A stretch of 64,000 nt of DNA from Rhodobacterales bacterium HKCCE3408. GTDB lineage: Bacteria > Pseudomonadota > Alphaproteobacteria > Rhodobacterales > Rhodobacteraceae. The notes beneath the pieces were generated by a model that did no database searches, was not told where the DNA came from, and saw only the letters and a list, made by a program, of their open reading frames with translations. Positions 54,354-63,521 of the stretch are shown here, one piece after another (within the stretch, counting starts at the first letter, position 1; each line of letters starts with the position of its first letter). The translations under genes were made by a program, and so were the position numbers. Location: positions 1-64,000 of the forward strand of contig WVSN01000006.1 of the NCBI GenBank assembly GCA_015689705.1, given 5' to 3'.

Positions 54354-54830
54354 ATGATCGGAAGAACAGCCATTCAGGCGATGGCAATTGCCGCCATCGC
54401 GTGCGGAGCGGCGGCACAGGGTCAGCCGGACGCCGCGGAGGAAACTCCGCTCGTCCGGCCCGATGGAACCGAAGAGCCGTCGCGGCTCGACAGTCTCGCC
54501 GAATGCGGCGCGATCGTCGTCGTGGCGGCCGCGAACGCGTCCAACGTGATCGACGGCCGCAACCTGCAAAGCGCCGCCTTCACGTGGTACGGTCTGTTGG
54601 GCCAGCTGCCGGATGCGGGCGATACCGCAGAGATCGAGGCAATCTGGGCGGAGAAAATGACCGCCTGGTCCTCCCGGCGCGTGACCGCCTCGTCGATGCG
54701 CGCGAATACCGGATGGTCCACCTTCTGCGCCGGGCTGGCAGCACAGTATGGCGCAGACCCGGCCTTCTTCGAACTTCCGCCGGAAGCCGAACCGGAAGCC
54801 GAGCCCGAGCCCGAAGCCCCGACCGAGTGA
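54354..54830 (+). CDS. Secreted protein downstream of tadG, unknown function
   Basis: 158 residues. Signal peptide (about 1-21, AIAAIACGAAAQ), two Cys (about 51 and 124) and an acidic Pro-rich tail (EPEAEPEPEAPTE). No known domain. Lies 51 bp after the TadG-like gene and may be part of the same unit. Confidence 0.65.
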   Translation: MIGRTAIQAMAIAAIACGAAAQGQPDAAEETPLVRPDGTEEPSRLDSLAECGAIVVVAAANASNVIDGRNLQSAAFTWYGLLGQLPDAGDTAEIEAIWAEKMTAWSSRRVTASSMRANTGWSTFCAGLAAQYGADPAFFELPPEAEPEAEPEPEAPTE

Positions 54831-54849
54831 CGTCAGCGGCCGTGCCCCG

Positions 54850-54884
54850 GAAGAAAGAAAGCCCCGCACGCCTTGCGCGCGGGG
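54850..54884 (-). terminator. Intrinsic terminator of the TRAP gene cluster
   Basis: On the minus strand CCCCGC...GCGGGG (54862-54884, extended by GC pairs around a CAAGG loop) is followed by CTTTCTTTCTT. It lies 26 bp after the TRAP receptor stop. Confidence 0.75.
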
Positions 54885-54909
54885 ACTGTAATTCGTTCTA
54901 TGCTTGGCC

Positions 54910-55890
54910 TCAGTTCGAGATTGCGCCGACCTCTTCGTAGTAGCGCGCCGCACCGGGATGCAGCGGCATGTCGCCCAGCGGCAGAACCGCCGTCTCCAGC
55001 GTGATCGCCGAAGCCCAGGGCGCGTCCGAGGTCACCTGATCGATATTCTCCCAGAAGGCGCGAGTGATCTGGTAGACCAGCTCCTCGTCCAGATCGCCAC
55101 GGACGCCGATCCCGACCCATGTGTCGTTCGCCGGCACCGCCGCATCGTTCACCTGGTTCTCGTAGGCACCGGGCTGGATTTCGGTGATGAAGCGTTCATT
55201 GCCGAGGAAGGCCTCGACCTGCTCGCCCTCGGTCGATTCAGGGCCGATGAACCGGACGGACTCGGTTTCCGTGAACTGGATGAACTGCTGGCACGGATCG
55301 AGGCAGCCGTTCACGTACATGTCGACCGACCCGTCGAGGAAGGCCTGGAAACCGGTCGCCCAGTTCGAGCTGATCGCCTCGTAATCCTCGCCCGCGACGA
55401 GGCCCGTCGTCGCCTCGATCCACGCGGCCGCGGTGTTGTAGGCCCCGCCGCCCTGCGGCCCGAGGAAGACCGTCGTGCCCTCGATATCGTCAAGCATGGT
55501 GATGTCGCTGTCGCCACGCACGGCGTAGTGGTAGGCGCCGTAGGGGAACCACATCAGCAGGTCGATGTTCTCGGAGGCTTCCGGCGCATCGGGCTCGTTC
55601 TGGTACATCGCCACGCCGTTCTGCATCAGCCGGAAAATCGTCGGCGACACCATCGACATCTCGAGATTGCCGCGCCCGACCTCGAGCATGTGCAGCGTCG
55701 CCGCGCCGCCGCCGGCGACCTCGATCTCCACCCCGTCGAGATTGTCGTTCACGATGTTGGCGAAGGTCGCCATCGTGATCGCCTGCCCGAGGCTCGGCTC
55801 GATCGTGGCCATGCGCAGCGTCTCCTGCGCCATAGCCGGACCGGCGAGAAGCGCGAGGCCAAGCGCCGTCGTCGTCAGATGTTTCGTCAT
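54910..55890 (-). CDS. TAXI-family TRAP transporter solute-binding protein
   Basis: 326 residues. Signal peptide (about 1-22, ending PAMA), then the TAXI receptor pattern (LGQAITMATFANIVNDNL, GGGAATLHMLEVGRG, QGGGAYNTAAAWIEATTG). Periplasmic receptor that delivers substrate to a TRAP permease. Start ATG 55890. Coupled with the permease upstream (32 bp gap). Substrate unknown; the neighbours suggest an aromatic or organosulfate anion. Confidence 0.9.
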   Translation of the reverse strand: MTKHLTTTALGLALLAGPAMAQETLRMATIEPSLGQAITMATFANIVNDNLDGVEIEVAGGGAATLHMLEVGRGNLEMSMVSPTIFRLMQNGVAMYQNEPDAPEASENIDLLMWFPYGAYHYAVRGDSDITMLDDIEGTTVFLGPQGGGAYNTAAAWIEATTGLVAGEDYEAISSNWATGFQAFLDGSVDMYVNGCLDPCQQFIQFTETESVRFIGPESTEGEQVEAFLGNERFITEIQPGAYENQVNDAAVPANDTWVGIGVRGDLDEELVYQITRAFWENIDQVTSDAPWASAITLETAVLPLGDMPLHPGAARYYEEVGAISN

Positions 55891-55922
55891 CGTGGTTCCT
55901 CCCTTTCTGATCTGTCGTTCTG

Positions 55923-58016
55923 TCATTCGGTGGCGGGCACGGTGCGGCCGCCCGCGCGGATGCGATGGAACGCCACAAGCGCCAGACCGATCGCTCCCGC
56001 CGGCAGCGCGACCGTCATGGACGGCACCAGCACGGCAAGGCCGGCCGCCGCGCGCAGCACCCGCTCGGCCAGCCCGATCCTCGACGCCTCGAACCCGGCC
56101 ATCGCAGTGGACAGCAGCCACATCGCCAGCGTGAACGCGACGATCACCCAGGCGAAGGCGCCCCAGGTGACACTCGACGGGTCGATCATCGCGGCCGAAC
56201 CCGAGATCTCGCCGCCGAAGAGCGGGAAAAGCACCTGCAGCTTGTAGAGCACCGCGGGGTGGTAGGCGAAGACGAAGGGGATCAGGAAACCCGCCATGCC
56301 GATCTTCGCCGCCTCGAACCCGGTGCGGATCGGGTCGGCGCCGGCAATGGGCGCGGCCGCAAAGGCGGCAAGCGCCACCGGTGGCGTCACTGTCGACATG
56401 ACCGCGAAGAAGACGACGAACAGATGCAGTGTCAGCTCCGGGATGCCGACGGCCTGGATACCGGAAGACAGCGCGATGACGATGATGAAATACGTAGCCC
56501 CCGGCGGCAGCCCCATGCCCAGCACGATGGAGCCGAGGGCGACCACGATCAGCACCAGGAACAGCGGGCTTTCCCCCGCGAGCTGCGCGAGAAGGAGCGA
56601 GAGCCGCCCGGCGAAGCCCGAAAGCTGGATCAGGCCCACGATCAGCCCGATGGCAGCGACGATCACGACGATCGAGGCCGACATCCGCCCCGCGTCGACG
56701 AAGGCGCGCCACAGCCGGCCACGATCCCGGAAAGAGGGGAACAGGATCAGCGCGGTGCCGAGCGCCGCGACGAACCCGTAGAAACCCGCCTTCTGAACCG
56801 ACGGCTGGATGAAGAGAAACGTCGACAGCACGGCAAGCGGCACGATGAAGACGAGGCACTGGACGATCTCCCGCCCGTTCAGTCCGGGCCGGGCCGAGGC
56901 TGGCAGCGCGCCGATCCCGGCCTTCCGCGCCTCCAGCGAGACAGCCATGAAGGTGCCGAGATAGTAGAAGATCGCCGGCAGGATCGCGGCGACGACGATG
57001 TAGCGGTATTCCAGCCCGATCTGGCCCGCGACGAAGAAGGCGACGACGCCCATGACCGGCGGCATGACCTGCCCGCCGGTCGACGCCGCGGCCTCGACCG
57101 CACCCGCGAAGGACGGCCGGAAGCCCGCGCGCTTGATGACAGGGATCGTCATCACCCCGGTCGAGACCACGTTCGAGATCGCGGCGCCCGAGAGCGTGCC
57201 GAACAGCGCCGAGGAGGCGACCGAGGCATGCGCCGCGCCGCCGATGAAGCCGCCCGTCAGACGGTTCGCGATCTTCATCAATAGATCGCCCGCCCCGCTC
57301 GCCATCAGGACCGCGCCGAAGACGATGAAGATGAGGACGTTCCCGGTCACGACCTGGATCGGCTGGCCGAACATGCCGCCGGTCTGCGCCCAGAACTGCT
57401 GCACCATCGCCCGCAGGTTCTGGCCGAAGCTCGCATCCGATCCCTGCAGGATGCCGGCCCAGTCCGGAAAGAATCCGCGCGCAAACAGGTAGACGACCCA
57501 GAACAGGCAGAAGATCGCGATGAAGCTGCCGAACATCCGCCAGGTGAGGTAGAGCGTCACTGCGGCGGCGAGCGGAAAGAGCACGAAGTCGATCGGGTCG
57601 GCCGACGGTAACAGCCCCGCGTCGGTCGCGAAGATGCCGATGATCCAGAAGGTCAGCGTGCCGAGCGCGGACAGCGCCAGCACCCAGTTCAACCAGCGCA
57701 GGCCCGGCTTCGCGTGGATCGTCAGCGCCGAGATCGCCAGGCCGAACAGGATCGGCAGGCCGAGGATCAGGCCCGTCGGGCGCAGCACTCCGTTTTCCAC
57801 CCCGCGCCACGCCGCGCCCAGAGGGTGCTCGCGCATCAGCACACGCTGATCCCGCCGCGACATTTCCTGAAAGCCGTCAGCTGTCGTCTCGATGAACCAG
57901 CGGACGAAATCGCCGATCGGCCCGCCCGCGGCATAGAACAGGATCACCAGTGTGAAGGCGAAGGCGAGGATGTCGCCCACGCGCCGGTCGGTCGCGTTTG
58001 GCTGAAGCTCACTCAC
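55923..58016 (-). CDS. TRAP transporter permease, DctQ-DctM (4TM/12TM) fusion
   Basis: 697 residues from GTG 58016. About 16 membrane helices. The N-terminal four-helix part matches the small subunit and the C-terminal part (about 200-690) the DctM large subunit, with ASGAGDLLMKIANRLTGGFI and ASTGGQVMPPVMGVVAFFVA. This fusion type is the usual partner of TAXI receptors. Sodium-driven uptake by family knowledge. Start overlaps the sulfatase stop by 8 nt. Confidence 0.92.
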   Translation of the reverse strand: MSELQPNATDRRVGDILAFAFTLVILFYAAGGPIGDFVRWFIETTADGFQEMSRRDQRVLMREHPLGAAWRGVENGVLRPTGLILGLPILFGLAISALTIHAKPGLRWLNWVLALSALGTLTFWIIGIFATDAGLLPSADPIDFVLFPLAAAVTLYLTWRMFGSFIAIFCLFWVVYLFARGFFPDWAGILQGSDASFGQNLRAMVQQFWAQTGGMFGQPIQVVTGNVLIFIVFGAVLMASGAGDLLMKIANRLTGGFIGGAAHASVASSALFGTLSGAAISNVVSTGVMTIPVIKRAGFRPSFAGAVEAAASTGGQVMPPVMGVVAFFVAGQIGLEYRYIVVAAILPAIFYYLGTFMAVSLEARKAGIGALPASARPGLNGREIVQCLVFIVPLAVLSTFLFIQPSVQKAGFYGFVAALGTALILFPSFRDRGRLWRAFVDAGRMSASIVVIVAAIGLIVGLIQLSGFAGRLSLLLAQLAGESPLFLVLIVVALGSIVLGMGLPPGATYFIIVIALSSGIQAVGIPELTLHLFVVFFAVMSTVTPPVALAAFAAAPIAGADPIRTGFEAAKIGMAGFLIPFVFAYHPAVLYKLQVLFPLFGGEISGSAAMIDPSSVTWGAFAWVIVAFTLAMWLLSTAMAGFEASRIGLAERVLRAAAGLAVLVPSMTVALPAGAIGLALVAFHRIRAGGRTVPATE

Positions 58017-59664
58017 CGGCCTTCCTCCCCCCGTGGATTTGCCGCACTGGCCCCCGGTATTTCGAGGTCCAGTCCTCGGGCACCTCGGACCCGTCGACGA
58101 GGAAGGGCAGCACGCCCTTCCGCGCCGACCGGCCGCGTCCGGCAATGATCTCGGCGTCCGACTTCGTCACCCGCTGCGCGAGGCGGCGGCCCCATTCGGC
58201 GAGCATGTCGTAGAGCCGCGCGATCTCGGCGTCGTGGGCGTCGCCCTTGGCGAGATCGTGGAACTCATCGGGATCGGTCTGAAGGTCGAACAGCATCGGG
58301 CGGAAACCGCCTTCAGCATGCATCAGCTTCCAGCGTCCGTCGAAGACCATGAAAAGCCGGCAGTCGCGGGGCTGAAGCCCGAGCTTCGCGCCCTGCGGGG
58401 TCTGCGAATAGTCAAATTCCGAAATCACGTAGCGCCGCCAGTCATCGGGGGCCTCGCCCCGGAGCCACGGCATCAAGGACCGTCCCTCGACGATATGCCC
58501 CGGCACCTCGCCGCCTGCCGCCTCGATGAAGGTTGCGGCAAGGTCGATGGATTCCACGAGGGCATCGCAGGTCGTCCCGCGCGTCGCGTCGGCCTCGGCC
58601 CGCGGGTCGTAGACGATCATCGGGATCTTCACCGACTGCTCGTGAAACAGGTCCTTTTCGCCGAGCCAGTGATCCCCGAGATAGTCGCCGTGGTCCGAGG
58701 TCAGGACGATCATCGTGTCGGCCATCCTGCCGGTGGCCTCGAGATGATCGAGCAGCCGGCCAAGCTGGTCATCGGCCTGCTTTATCAGGCCCATATACGC
58801 CGGGATCACCTTCGCCCGCACCTCGTCGCGCTGGAAGGCCTGCGCAATGCGGTTGTCCATATAGGCGCCGAAGACCGGGTGCGGATCCTCGCGCTCGATC
58901 TCGGACCGGGTCGCCGCGGGCACGTGGTTGGCCCCGAACATGTCGTGGTAAGGCGCGGGCACGATGTAGGGCCAGTGCGGCTTGATGTAGCTCAGATGCG
59001 CGCACCACGGGCCTTCGGCCTCGTCGATAAAGCGGATCGCCTCCGACGTCAGCCACGGCGTCTCGCTGTCCTCCTCGGCGATGTTGGCGGGCTTGTCGGC
59101 ATTCATGAACATCCAGCCAGACGCAATGCTGTCACCGTCCACGCCCGCATTCGCGTAGTCCGACCACGGGTTCTCGGCCTCGTAGCCCTTCGACTTGAGG
59201 TATTCGTTGTAGGGGCTGCGTTTCTCGTCGTAGTAGCCGTCCGGCCCGAAGGCCCAGAGCCCGTCGTCGCGCACCACGACGTCGAAGCCGCATTCGGCCT
59301 GCCGCGCCCCGATCGTGCTGTCGGGCGCCAGGCCGAGCCGCGCCATCCCCGCCGCGTCGGCCTTCATATGCGTCTTGCCCAGCAGCCAGCAGCCGTAGCC
59401 GAGGGCGCGCATGTGGTCGCCCATCGTCATCTCGCCCACGCGCAGCGGCCAGCCGTTCCACGCGGCGCCATGCGAGGAGACGTAGCGCCCGGTATAGAAC
59501 GACATCCGGCTCGCGCCGCAGATCGGCGACTGGACATAGGCATTGGTGAAACGCACGCCCATCGCCGCCACGCGGTCGAAATTGGGCGTCTCGAGATGCG
59601 GATGACCGGCGCAGCCGAGATAATCGAACCGCAACTGGTCGTACATCACGAACAGGATGTTCAT
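58009..59664 (-). CDS. Sulfatase-family (alkaline phosphatase superfamily) hydrolase
   Basis: 551 residues from ATG 59664. Metal-binding Asp9 (MYDQLRFD), the formylglycine-type nucleophile motif Cys49-Gly-Ala-Ser-Arg53, and VLTSDHGDYLGDH further on. No signal peptide, so cytoplasmic. Cys followed by x-A-S-R can be matured to formylglycine; sulfate ester or phosphonate monoester hydrolysis is expected. Adjacent TRAP transport and protocatechuate genes suggest an aryl or carboxylic sulfate substrate, as inference. Confidence 0.88.
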   Translation of the reverse strand: MNILFVMYDQLRFDYLGCAGHPHLETPNFDRVAAMGVRFTNAYVQSPICGASRMSFYTGRYVSSHGAAWNGWPLRVGEMTMGDHMRALGYGCWLLGKTHMKADAAGMARLGLAPDSTIGARQAECGFDVVVRDDGLWAFGPDGYYDEKRSPYNEYLKSKGYEAENPWSDYANAGVDGDSIASGWMFMNADKPANIAEEDSETPWLTSEAIRFIDEAEGPWCAHLSYIKPHWPYIVPAPYHDMFGANHVPAATRSEIEREDPHPVFGAYMDNRIAQAFQRDEVRAKVIPAYMGLIKQADDQLGRLLDHLEATGRMADTMIVLTSDHGDYLGDHWLGEKDLFHEQSVKIPMIVYDPRAEADATRGTTCDALVESIDLAATFIEAAGGEVPGHIVEGRSLMPWLRGEAPDDWRRYVISEFDYSQTPQGAKLGLQPRDCRLFMVFDGRWKLMHAEGGFRPMLFDLQTDPDEFHDLAKGDAHDAEIARLYDMLAEWGRRLAQRVTKSDAEIIAGRGRSARKGVLPFLVDGSEVPEDWTSKYRGPVRQIHGGRKAGE

Positions 59665-59721
59665 CGCGCCCTGTCCTCCCCCGGGCAACGGCGCCCGTCC
59701 TCCCCGGGCGCCTGTCCGGTC

Positions 59722-60675
59722 TTAGCCGGATGCGTCATAACCCGCCAATGCCGATTTTTCAGACTCATTGCTTTCGGTTATGGCTCGGAGGCGTGCGGAC
59801 TCTTCCCGGACGAGGTCTGCGAAGGCGAGTGCGGCAGGTGTCTGGATGCGGCCGCTGGCCTGCGTCAGCGCGATGCGCACGCCGATCGTGTCCACCGCGA
59901 TGGGCAGGCGGACCACGCGCCAGCGTGGAAGCAGATCCGGCACCACGACAGACGGGAAGGTGCACAGCAGGTCAGAGGTTTCCAGCGTCGAAAGGATCGA
60001 CAGGATCGAGTCAGAGGTGACGACCGGATCGGGCGCACGGAGACCGGCGCGGGCCAGAAGCTCCACGAAATAGGGCCGTCGCTCGATCGGACCGATCGCC
60101 GCCCAGTCCGCCCCGGCCAGATCGGCAGGATCCGAAACGGTCGCGTGCCGCCCGTTAGCCCCGCTGAGGATGTCGAGACCGGTGGTCAGCAGCGGCTCCG
60201 CCGACAGGCCCGGAATGGATCCCGGCTCCGGCCCGGGCCCGATGACGAAATCGGCTTCGGCCGTCATCAGCGACCGGAAGGCTCTCGGTGCATGCCCGCC
60301 CATGATCTGGACCCGGACACCCAGGAATCGGCGACGGAACCGCGCCAGCACCGGCGGGATGATCTTCATCGCCGCCAGCGGCGAGACGATGACGCCGATC
60401 CGGCCCGTGACCGCACCCCGGCCCTGCGCGATATCCTCGTCGAGCGCGGCAAGGTCGCGCTGAATGCGGCGGCAGCGCTCGATCACCCGTGCGCCCTCCG
60501 CTGTCGGGATGGCGCCATGGGCCCCACGGTGGAACAGCTGTGCGCCCAACTCCTCCTCGGCCCGCTTCAGCGCCTTTGTCAGCGCCGGCTGCGACCGGCC
60601 AAGCCGGTCGGCCGCCGCACCGAGGCTGCCGGCATCGGCGATGGCGACGATCAGTTCGACGTGGCGGGCCTGCAT
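59722..60675 (-). CDS. LysR-family transcriptional regulator
   Basis: 317 residues from ATG 60675. HTH at 2-60 (LGAAADRLGRSQPALTKALK) with a LysR effector domain (about 90-300). It reads in the same direction as the sulfatase and TRAP genes and is divergent from the pca genes beyond the tautomerase, resembling GbpR/PcaQ-like regulators of aromatic pathways. Could control either cluster. Confidence 0.87.
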   Translation of the reverse strand: MQARHVELIVAIADAGSLGAAADRLGRSQPALTKALKRAEEELGAQLFHRGAHGAIPTAEGARVIERCRRIQRDLAALDEDIAQGRGAVTGRIGVIVSPLAAMKIIPPVLARFRRRFLGVRVQIMGGHAPRAFRSLMTAEADFVIGPGPEPGSIPGLSAEPLLTTGLDILSGANGRHATVSDPADLAGADWAAIGPIERRPYFVELLARAGLRAPDPVVTSDSILSILSTLETSDLLCTFPSVVVPDLLPRWRVVRLPIAVDTIGVRIALTQASGRIQTPAALAFADLVREESARLRAITESNESEKSALAGYDASG

Positions 60676-60703
60676 GCGGTGTCCTCCCCTGCGCCTGCGC
60701 GCG

Positions 60704-60922
60704 TCACCCTCTGGCACTCATGGCCAGAGCGTCCTTTGTGTGCAGGATCTCTCCGGCATAGCCCCAGGATCCGCTCGTGACCTCGTGGATTCGCACCGAC
60801 GTGCCGTTGCGGATCGTCTCCCCGGCAACCTTGCCGAACGCATCGGTCACGCCGCGGATGATCTCGGCCTTTTCCTCGGCGCTGAACACGCCTTCCAGAA
60901 CCTGGATGTCGATGGCCGGCAT
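60704..60922 (-). CDS. 4-oxalocrotonate tautomerase-family protein
   Basis: 72 residues. Met-Pro start (catalytic Pro1 after Met removal), then IDIQVLEGVFSAEEKAEIIR and RIHEVTSGSWGYAG with a conserved Arg-like position. Size and motifs fit 4-oxalocrotonate tautomerase monomers. Likely isomerises an enol/keto intermediate of aromatic catabolism. Divergent from pcaC. Confidence 0.85.
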   Translation of the reverse strand: MPAIDIQVLEGVFSAEEKAEIIRGVTDAFGKVAGETIRNGTSVRIHEVTSGSWGYAGEILHTKDALAMSARG

Positions 60923-61070
60923 GGTCGGGACCTCCTGTTGTTTCGGGTCAGACCCAGACTGCCACGGCCCGAGCGGATCGCAAACACGGCCGCTCTCCGA
61001 CATCAACACGGCCTTGAACAGGCCGGGCAATCGCGCGACACAGGATACATGGTCTGAGGGAGGGAGGACG

Positions 61071-61448
61071 ATGGAGCGATACGATCGCGGCATGAAGGTG
61101 CGGCGCGAGGTTCTCGGCGACGCCCATGTCGACCGCGCTGAAGCCGCCCGCACCCCGTTCGACGACGCGTTCCAGACTCTGATCACCGAAGGTGCCTGGG
61201 GCAATGTCTGGGCCTCGGACCGGATCAGCCGCCGCGAACGTTCGATGCTGACGCTCGCGCTTCTGGCGGCAACCGGCAATTTCGAAGAGATCCCGATGCA
61301 TATCCGCGCGACCGCCCGCACCGGCGCGTCGAAAGAGGATGTGGCCGAGGTCTTTCAGCATGTTGCCATCTACGCCGGCGTGCCTCGCGCGAACCACGCC
61401 TTGAAACTCGCCAAGCAGACTTATGCAGAGATGGAGGCCGAGGCATGA
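61071..61448 (+). CDS. pcaC: 4-carboxymuconolactone decarboxylase
   Basis: 125 residues from ATG 61071 (GGAGGG upstream). CMD family: [20 protein letters not shown], then [20 protein letters not shown] and the AAxxNxHE-type helix with [20 protein letters not shown]. It decarboxylates gamma-carboxymuconolactone to beta-ketoadipate enol-lactone. Overlaps pcaH by 4 nt (ATGA). Confidence 0.92.
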   Translation: MERYDRGMKVRREVLGDAHVDRAEAARTPFDDAFQTLITEGAWGNVWASDRISRRERSMLTLALLAATGNFEEIPMHIRATARTGASKEDVAEVFQHVAIYAGVPRANHALKLAKQTYAEMEAEA

Positions 61449-62200
61449 ACTCACCCATGGCGCACAACCGCCCGCCTGAAGGCGGGTCGCTTTTCCCGCG
61501 CGACCGCGAATGGCACCCGCCCGCCTATTTCGAACAATACAAGACCTCCATCGCGCGTTCGCCCAAGCGGGCGCCGATCTCGTTTCCCTCGACCCTGTCC
61601 GAGGAAACCGGCCCGGTCTTCACGACCGACATTCTCGGCCCGCTCGACAACGACCTGATCCTGAATTTCGGCGAGCCCGGCGAGATGGCGATCGGGCAGC
61701 GGATCATCGTCCACGGGCGCGTGCTCGATCAGGACGGGCGCGGGCAGCCTGGGCTGCTGGTCGAATTCTGGCAGGCCAATGCCGGCGGACGCTACCGTCA
61801 CAAAAAAGAGGGCTACATGGCCCCGCTCGATCCGAATTTCGGCGGCTGCGGGCGGACGATCACCGATTCCGATGGCCGCTACGTCTTTCGGACCGTGAAG
61901 CCCGGCCCGTATCCCTGGCCCAACCGCGTGAACGACTGGCGCCCGGCGCATATCCATTTCTCGGTCTTCGGCCGGGCCTGGGGCCAGCGGCTCATCACCC
62001 AGATGTATTTCGAAGGCGATCCGCTGATCTGGACCTGTCCGATCGTCGACACGATCCCGGATCGTGCCGCGATCGAGCAGCTCATCGCGCCGCTCGACCT
62101 GGACGCGACGATCCCGATGGACAGCCGCGCCTACAAGTTCGACATCGTGATCCGCGGCCGCCGCGGAACCTGGTTCGAGAACCGCAAGGAGGGTGTGTGA
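61445..62200 (+). CDS. pcaH: Protocatechuate 3,4-dioxygenase beta subunit
   Basis: 251 residues. Intradiol ring-cleavage dioxygenase with the ferric ligands: Tyr in [10 protein letters not shown], Tyr in PGPYPWPN and the His pair in RPAHIHFS. PcaG/PcaH together insert O2 across the 3,4 bond of protocatechuate to give carboxymuconate. Shares 1 nt with pcaG (TGATG). Confidence 0.95.
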   Translation: MNSPMAHNRPPEGGSLFPRDREWHPPAYFEQYKTSIARSPKRAPISFPSTLSEETGPVFTTDILGPLDNDLILNFGEPGEMAIGQRIIVHGRVLDQDGRGQPGLLVEFWQANAGGRYRHKKEGYMAPLDPNFGGCGRTITDSDGRYVFRTVKPGPYPWPNRVNDWRPAHIHFSVFGRAWGQRLITQMYFEGDPLIWTCPIVDTIPDRAAIEQLIAPLDLDATIPMDSRAYKFDIVIRGRRGTWFENRKEGV

Positions 62201-62811
62201 TGCAGACGCTCGGCCGCCTCAAGGAAAGCCCCAGCCAGACCGCCGGACCCTATGTCCATATCGGCTGCGTCCCGAACTTCTCGGGCATCCCCGGCGTCTA
62301 CCCCGAAGACCTCGGCACCTCGCTCTGCACCAAGGATGCGAAGGGCACGCATATCACCGTGAAGGGCACCGTCTATGACGGCACCGGCACGGCGTTGAAG
62401 GATGCGCTGATCGAGGTCTGGCAGGCGGACGCCAACGGCATCTATTCCGCCGGCGACCCGCGCGGTCCTGCCGACCCGAACTTCACCGGGTGGGGCCGCA
62501 GCCCGGGCGACTACGACACCGGCGAATGGGTGTTCGACACGGTGAAGCCGGGGCGCGTCCCGATGCATGACGGCCGCCTGATGGCGCCGCATATCAGCCT
62601 CTGGGTCGTCGCACGGGGTATCAATCTGGGCCTTCAGACGCGGATGTATTTCCCCGATGAGGAAGCCGCGAATGCCGAGGATCCCATCCTCGCCCGGATC
62701 GAGCACAAGAACCGCGTCCCCACCCTGATCGCCAAGGCGGAGGGCGACGGAATCTACCGCTTCGACATCCGGCTTCAGGGCGACGACGAGACGATCTTCT
62801 TCGACGTGTGA
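62200..62811 (+). CDS. pcaG: Protocatechuate 3,4-dioxygenase alpha subunit
   Basis: 203 residues, intradiol dioxygenase fold without the iron ligands, as expected of the alpha subunit: opens [20 protein letters not shown] and includes EVWQADANGIY and PHISLWVVARG. Pairs with PcaH in the dioxygenase. Overlaps the hydrolase start by 4 nt (GTGA). Confidence 0.95.
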   Translation: MQTLGRLKESPSQTAGPYVHIGCVPNFSGIPGVYPEDLGTSLCTKDAKGTHITVKGTVYDGTGTALKDALIEVWQADANGIYSAGDPRGPADPNFTGWGRSPGDYDTGEWVFDTVKPGRVPMHDGRLMAPHISLWVVARGINLGLQTRMYFPDEEAANAEDPILARIEHKNRVPTLIAKAEGDGIYRFDIRLQGDDETIFFDV

Positions 62812-63521
62812 GGCCGGTTCTTCTCATCCACGGCTCGGGCCACGGCGCGTGGTGCTGGCGGGACGTCCTGCCGGCACTGGCCGCCCGTGGCGTGCCCGCC
62901 CGCGCAATCGACCTTCCGGGCCTCGGCGAGGACCGGACACCGGCGGCCGAGGTCACGCTCGAGACGACGGCCGCGGCGATCACGCGCGAGCTCGATGCAC
63001 CCACGCTGCTCGTCGGCCATTCGCTCGGTGGCATCGCGATCACCGCGGCGGCCGAAGCGCGGCCCGAAATGGTCGCCGGCCTCGTCTATCTCTGCGCCTG
63101 GATGCCCGAGAGCGGCGACAGCGCCGGCGATCTGCGCCGGCGCGCGGGCTGTGCGGACCTGGTCGCGGCGATGGAGATTTCGCCCGACGGCCAGACGCTG
63201 ACCTATGCCGCCGACAAGGTGCCGGACCTGTTCTACCACGATTGCCCAGACGAGGCGGTCGCCTATGCGATGGCCCGGCTCCGCCCGCAGCCGACCGCGC
63301 CCTCGACGACGGCCGTGACGCGGTCCGAGCGCAGCCGCGACATCCCGCGCGACTACATCGTCTGCACGCAGGACCACGCCATCGTGCCGCAGGCGCAGGA
63401 AGAGGCCGCCGCCCGCCTGCCCGCGACGCATCGCCATCGGCTCGACAGCAGCCACTCCCCTTTCTTCGCCTGCCCTGACAAGCTGGCCGACATGCTCACG
63501 AGGATCGCGGACAGACCATGA
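62808..63521 (+). CDS. Alpha/beta hydrolase in the pca cluster
   Basis: 237 residues from GTG 62808. Nucleophile GHSLGG (Ser72), HGSGHGAWCW oxyanion region, Asp in CTQDHAIVP and His in DSSHSPFF. Its sequence resembles the plant esterase/hydroxynitrile-lyase type (EstC-like) rather than typical PcaD. It might serve as the missing beta-ketoadipate enol-lactone hydrolase or as an aryl ester hydrolase that feeds protocatechuate. Overlaps the next gene by 4 nt. Confidence 0.85.
   Translation: MRPVLLIHGSGHGAWCWRDVLPALAARGVPARAIDLPGLGEDRTPAAEVTLETTAAAITRELDAPTLLVGHSLGGIAITAAAEARPEMVAGLVYLCAWMPESGDSAGDLRRRAGCADLVAAMEISPDGQTLTYAADKVPDLFYHDCPDEAVAYAMARLRPQPTAPSTTAVTRSERSRDIPRDYIVCTQDHAIVPQAQEEAAARLPATHRHRLDSSHSPFFACPDKLADMLTRIADRP

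Noticed and set aside
55891-57810. Long N-terminal extension of the TAXI receptor frame
   Set aside because: The true receptor starts at 55890 with a signal peptide; the extension lies out of frame over the TRAP permease.
58033-60780. 915-residue plus-strand frame
   Set aside because: Antisense to the sulfatase and LysR genes, with no recognisable domain.
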